64,000 nt of DNA from Murimonas intestini (GTDB taxonomy: Bacteria; Bacillota; Clostridia; Lachnospirales; Lachnospiraceae): positions 788,582 to 852,581 of the forward strand of contig QGGY01000001.1 in assembly GCA_003148945.1 (NCBI GenBank). The letters run 5' to 3'. A program made the translations under genes and the position numbers. This document shows positions 61,562 through 64,000 of this stretch, piece by piece; within the stretch, counting starts at the first letter, position 1, and every line of letters starts with the position of its first letter. The notes under the pieces were generated by a model. It was not told where the DNA came from, did no database searches, and saw only the letters and a program-made list of their open reading frames with translations.

Positions 61562-62215
61562 ATGGAAATAAAAGACTACTTATCATTAATCTCACAGACA
61601 ATCAGAAATGGACAGCCAAAGTATACAGAGCGTATGGTATTGGAGGCATTGGATCATGGCGTCACAGCCGGAGATATCCTGAACCGCTCTTTCATTCCTA
61701 CTATGAAAGATATGGGGCAGCGTTATAAAGAAGACGAGGTATACATCGCCAAAATACTCTCGGCAGCCCGCGCTATGAAATACGGACTCCGTGTCTTAAA
61801 ACCCAGGCTTGAAGCCGAGGGTGAGGACTCTATGCACAAAGGCAAGGTAATTCTTGGTACAGTGGTCGGAGATCTCCATGACGTTGGAAAAAATCTCGTG
61901 GGACTTATGTTCGAAAGCGCCGGATTTGAGGTGATTGACCTGGGGATCGATGTGTCAGAAAAAAAGTTCGTACAGGCCGTCAAGGATCATCCCGATGCTG
62001 CAATCGTCTGTATTTCCTCCCTGCTTACCACTTCTCTCGGCAATATGAAGAGTATCGTCAAAGCGCTGAACGGGATGGAGGAACGCAAGAATTTCAGGAT
62101 AATGGTGGGAGGCGCCCCGGTCACCCAGGAATTCTCGGATGAGATCGGAGCAGATGCTTATACCGACAACGCCTACGATGCAGCTGAGGCAGCCAAAACA
62201 TTCGTTCTTCCATAG
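61562..62215 (+). CDS. Corrinoid protein (methyl carrier), copy 2
   Basis: The 217-residue protein has the same layout as copy 1: a helical cap, then DLHDVG (residues 104-109, His106) and a GIDVSEKKF region, with SSLLTTSL and VGGAPVTQEFSDEIGADAY. It begins five bases after the DUF2284 stop. Two paralogous corrinoid carriers in one operon imply two methyl donors or acceptors, or redundant carriers. A hairpin 75 bases later ends the operon. Confidence 0.9.
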   Translation: MEIKDYLSLISQTIRNGQPKYTERMVLEALDHGVTAGDILNRSFIPTMKDMGQRYKEDEVYIAKILSAARAMKYGLRVLKPRLEAEGEDSMHKGKVILGTVVGDLHDVGKNLVGLMFESAGFEVIDLGIDVSEKKFVQAVKDHPDAAIVCISSLLTTSLGNMKSIVKALNGMEERKNFRIMVGGAPVTQEFSDEIGADAYTDNAYDAAEAAKTFVLP

Positions 62216-62288
62216 AAAACTTCGTTCCCTATAGAAGAATACCCTCCGGGGAGATGCGCAGCTGCGCGCGCATCCGGTGAAAACAGAA

Positions 62289-62315
62289 GGAGGCCGGAAA
62301 TATGTTCCGGCCTCC
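62289..62315. terminator. Terminator between convergent corrinoid operon and folD
   Basis: GGAGGCCGGAA and TTCCGGCCTCC form an 11-bp stem with a five-base loop. Moderately T-rich sequence follows on both strands, so it can serve both convergent transcripts. Confidence 0.85.
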
Positions 62316-62340
62316 ATTCGTTTCTTATACTTTTTCGGCT

Positions 62341-63192
62341 TTACTGAAGAGTTCTTGCAGCAGCCTCCACCACATGTCCCACAAGGACAGAAGTCGTAAC
62401 ACTTCCAACTCCCCCCGGAACAGGTGTGATAGCATCTACAACAGGCTCTGCCTCATCAAACTTTACATCACCGCAGAGTTTGCCCTCTTCATTGACATTA
62501 ATGCCCACATCAATGACCGTCTGGCCTGCGCAGAGGTAGGAACCGTCTACCACTCCGGCCCGTCCTGCAGCCACAATAACGATCTCTGCCTCTTTCACGA
62601 CTGAAGGCATATCCACAGTCCTGGTATGGCAGACTGTCACTGTCGCGTTCTTCTTTAAGAGCATCATCGCTGCCGGTTTTCCTACCACAAGGCTTCTTCC
62701 CACAACAACTGCCTTCTTCCCTGTACAGTCTATTCCATAGTGGTCTAGGATCTCCATACAGGCCTGAGGTGTACATGGCGGGAATCCCTGCTTTGTTCCG
62801 GCAAATACGCCTACCATTGAACCATCAGTAATTCCATCCACGTCTTTTTCCGGCTTTAACGCCTTAATAACGGCTGCCTCATCAAGATGCTTAGGAAGAG
62901 GGCGGAAAATAAGAATGCCATGTATGTTATCATCTTTATTTGCCTTATCAAGGGTTGCCATCAGCTCCTCCTGGGTCACATCAGCCGGCAGCAGGAATTT
63001 TTCATAAGCCACGCCGAGAGTCTCACAGCGTTTTGTTGCCCCTCTTTCATAGGAGACATCGTCCGGTCTTTCACCAACGCGGATTATCCCAAGTGTGGGC
63101 TTCACGCCCCTGCTCTCCAGCTCAGCGACCTGGGCCTTGATCTTTTCATTTAATGCTGCTGTTACTTCTTTTCCAAGTAATTGTTTTGCCAT
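62341..63192 (-). CDS. folD: Bifunctional methylenetetrahydrofolate dehydrogenase/cyclohydrolase FolD
   Basis: The 283-residue enzyme shows FolD motifs: VGERPDDVSYERGATKRCETLG (with the catalytic Tyr/Lys region), CTPQACMEILDHYGI and the NADP site VVVGRSLVVGKPAAMMLL with GVGSVTTSVLVGH near the C-terminus. It interconverts methylene-, methenyl- and formyl-THF. It follows fchA by 16 bases in fhs-fchA-folD order, an operon typical of one-carbon or acetogenic metabolism. Length is normal. Confidence 0.95.
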   Translation of the reverse strand: MAKQLLGKEVTAALNEKIKAQVAELESRGVKPTLGIIRVGERPDDVSYERGATKRCETLGVAYEKFLLPADVTQEELMATLDKANKDDNIHGILIFRPLPKHLDEAAVIKALKPEKDVDGITDGSMVGVFAGTKQGFPPCTPQACMEILDHYGIDCTGKKAVVVGRSLVVGKPAAMMLLKKNATVTVCHTRTVDMPSVVKEAEIVIVAAGRAGVVDGSYLCAGQTVIDVGINVNEEGKLCGDVKFDEAEPVVDAITPVPGGVGSVTTSVLVGHVVEAAARTLQ

Positions 63193-63208
63193 GCTCTTTT
63201 CGCTCCTC

Positions 63209-63838
63209 CTATTTCAGCCTGGAGATCACGCTGTCAAAAATCTCATCTGCCATCTTTGGATATTTTTCCAGCATGGCATCTGCCTTTGCATTCAGCTCCT
63301 GGGCGTATTCACGGTTTTTCATGGATTTTGTATTGATATACACATTCAGGCTGGCTCCCTTAAGCGCTGCCTTACAAAATGCTGCCGCCACACCTGCGTC
63401 ACTGATTGCCAGGGCGGAACCTTTAGCCGCAAACTCCCGGATAAGCTCAATCGCCTCGCAGCATTTCTCCATGATCTCCATAGGCACGGAGCATGCGTCT
63501 TTTAAAACGATCTCCATGACACGTGCTTTTTCAGCCTTTTCTTCCTCTGTTTCCCTGGGCATTCCATATGCCTTTGAAAGAGGCTCAAAAACTTCTGCAT
63601 CCCTCTCCACAAGAGTAAGCAGATCTTTTTGAAGGACATCACATTTGCCTTTTAATGCCCACATTTCCTCTTCTACGTCCGCATATTTCTTTTTGCCCAC
63701 AGTGAGGCTTCCTACCATATTTCCAAGCGCTGTTCCAATTGCCCCGACTAAAGCGGAAGCTCCGCCGCCGCCCGGAACAGGCGCCTTAGATGCAAGTACT
63801 TCTACAAACTCATTACAAGCTGCTGTTGAAAATCCCAT
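63209..63838 (-). CDS. fchA: Methenyltetrahydrofolate cyclohydrolase / formiminotransferase-cyclodeaminase family (FchA)
   Basis: The 209-residue helical protein begins ACNEFVEVLASKAPVPGGGGASALVGAIG, the FTCD_C signature, and contains KKYADVEEEM and AAFCKAALKGASLNVYINTKSMKN. In clostridial fhs clusters it acts as methenyl-THF cyclohydrolase (FchA) or a cyclodeaminase. It overlaps neither neighbour and lies 15 bases after fhs. With FolD next to it, two cyclohydrolase-like activities are present, which is usual in Clostridia. Confidence 0.9.
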   Translation of the reverse strand: MGFSTAACNEFVEVLASKAPVPGGGGASALVGAIGTALGNMVGSLTVGKKKYADVEEEMWALKGKCDVLQKDLLTLVERDAEVFEPLSKAYGMPRETEEEKAEKARVMEIVLKDACSVPMEIMEKCCEAIELIREFAAKGSALAISDAGVAAAFCKAALKGASLNVYINTKSMKNREYAQELNAKADAMLEKYPKMADEIFDSVISRLK

Positions 63839-63853
63839 ACCTCTTCCTCCTGA

Positions 63854-64000
63854 TCAGAATAAACCTGAAATCTTTCCGTTCTCGTCTACGTCAATCTTCT
63901 CGGCCGCAGGTACCTTCGGAAGGCCTGGCATTGTCATGATGTCCCCTGTCAGGGCCACAATGAAGCCTGCTCCCGCTGATATCTTCAGGTTGCGCACTGT
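63854..64000 (-). CDS. fhs: Formate-tetrahydrofolate ligase Fhs (C-terminal part, cut by window edge)
   Basis: The last 48 codons are present: [19 protein letters not shown], then [18 protein letters not shown], ending GKISGLF. This is the highly conserved Fhs C-terminus. Fhs activates formate with ATP to give 10-formyl-THF, the first step of the methyl branch of one-carbon metabolism. Its gene starts beyond the window. It heads the fhs-fchA-folD operon on the minus strand. Confidence 0.93.
   Translation of the reverse strand, partial: TVRNLKISAGAGFIVALTGDIMTMPGLPKVPAAEKIDVDENGKISGLF

Overview
The window looks like a chromosomal segment of a spore-forming anaerobic member of the Clostridia, most likely Lachnospiraceae (Blautia/Dorea/Clostridium cluster XIVa type). 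The reasons are: sporulation genes (spoIVA, gerW/ytfJ, an alpha/beta SASP, a YlbJ-like protein), a C4-zinc L28, choline-binding-type cell-wall repeats, a group B-like [FeFe] hydrogenase, a folate one-carbon operon (fhs-fchA-folD) and corrinoid methyl-carrier proteins. Most genes lie on the minus strand. There are no rRNA or tRNA genes, CRISPR arrays, prophage or insertion-sequence transposases that I can see.

Layout, low to high coordinate. 1-10.5 kb is housekeeping: the start of hisZ, recU, two pseudouridine synthases, a DivIVA-like coiled coil, SDR, YgiQ radical SAM, HAD, RNA m5C methyltransferase, a small alarmone synthetase and an M23 peptidase. 10.6-13.4 kb is ylbJ / coiled coil / coaD / rsmD, a familiar Firmicute block. 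13.5-22.6 kb is a phosphate region: mgsA-like / nptA / phoB / phoR, then pstS-pstC-pstA-pstB-phoU behind a Pho-box-like repeat. 22.8-32.4 kb holds the SASP, a basic Ala/Lys/Thr-rich protein, recG-yloV-asp23 divergent from rpmB, gerW with its DUF2953 partner, and a tandem PPK2 protein. 32.5-40.9 kb is cell wall and division (PBP, FtsW/RodA, ZapA), U32 peptidase and ruvAB. 40.9-44.6 kb assembles the cobalamin nucleotide loop (cobT, cobU, cobS, a short CobU paralogue, a CobC-like phosphatase). 44.8-56.7 kb has an antiporter, a large choline-binding-repeat protein, an NCS2 permease, spoIVA, a giant GGDEF-EAL protein and the hydrogenase. 57-64 kb is a corrinoid/one-carbon region: homocysteine methyltransferase, PucR-type regulator, two corrinoid proteins around a DUF2284 protein, then folD, fchA and the end of fhs.

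The most interesting signal is at about 58.15-58.46 kb. A complete cobalamin riboswitch on the minus strand has its own consensus promoter and an intrinsic terminator, but no gene follows it. Past its terminator lie about 200 bp and then the hairpin of the convergent homocysteine methyltransferase gene. It is therefore a candidate B12-controlled non-coding or antisense RNA, or the relic of a lost gene. It sits between a B12-related methyltransferase gene and a corrinoid-protein operon, while the cobalamin synthesis cluster in this window has a plain consensus promoter and no riboswitch.

Other points of note are a PDZ-like domain inserted in the first external loop of PstA; a methylglyoxal-synthase homologue with three active-site replacements at the head of the phosphate operon; two copies of a MITE-like palindromic element, one flanked by an exact 8-bp direct repeat; and divergent consensus promoters with a dyad between the PucR-type regulator and the corrinoid operon.
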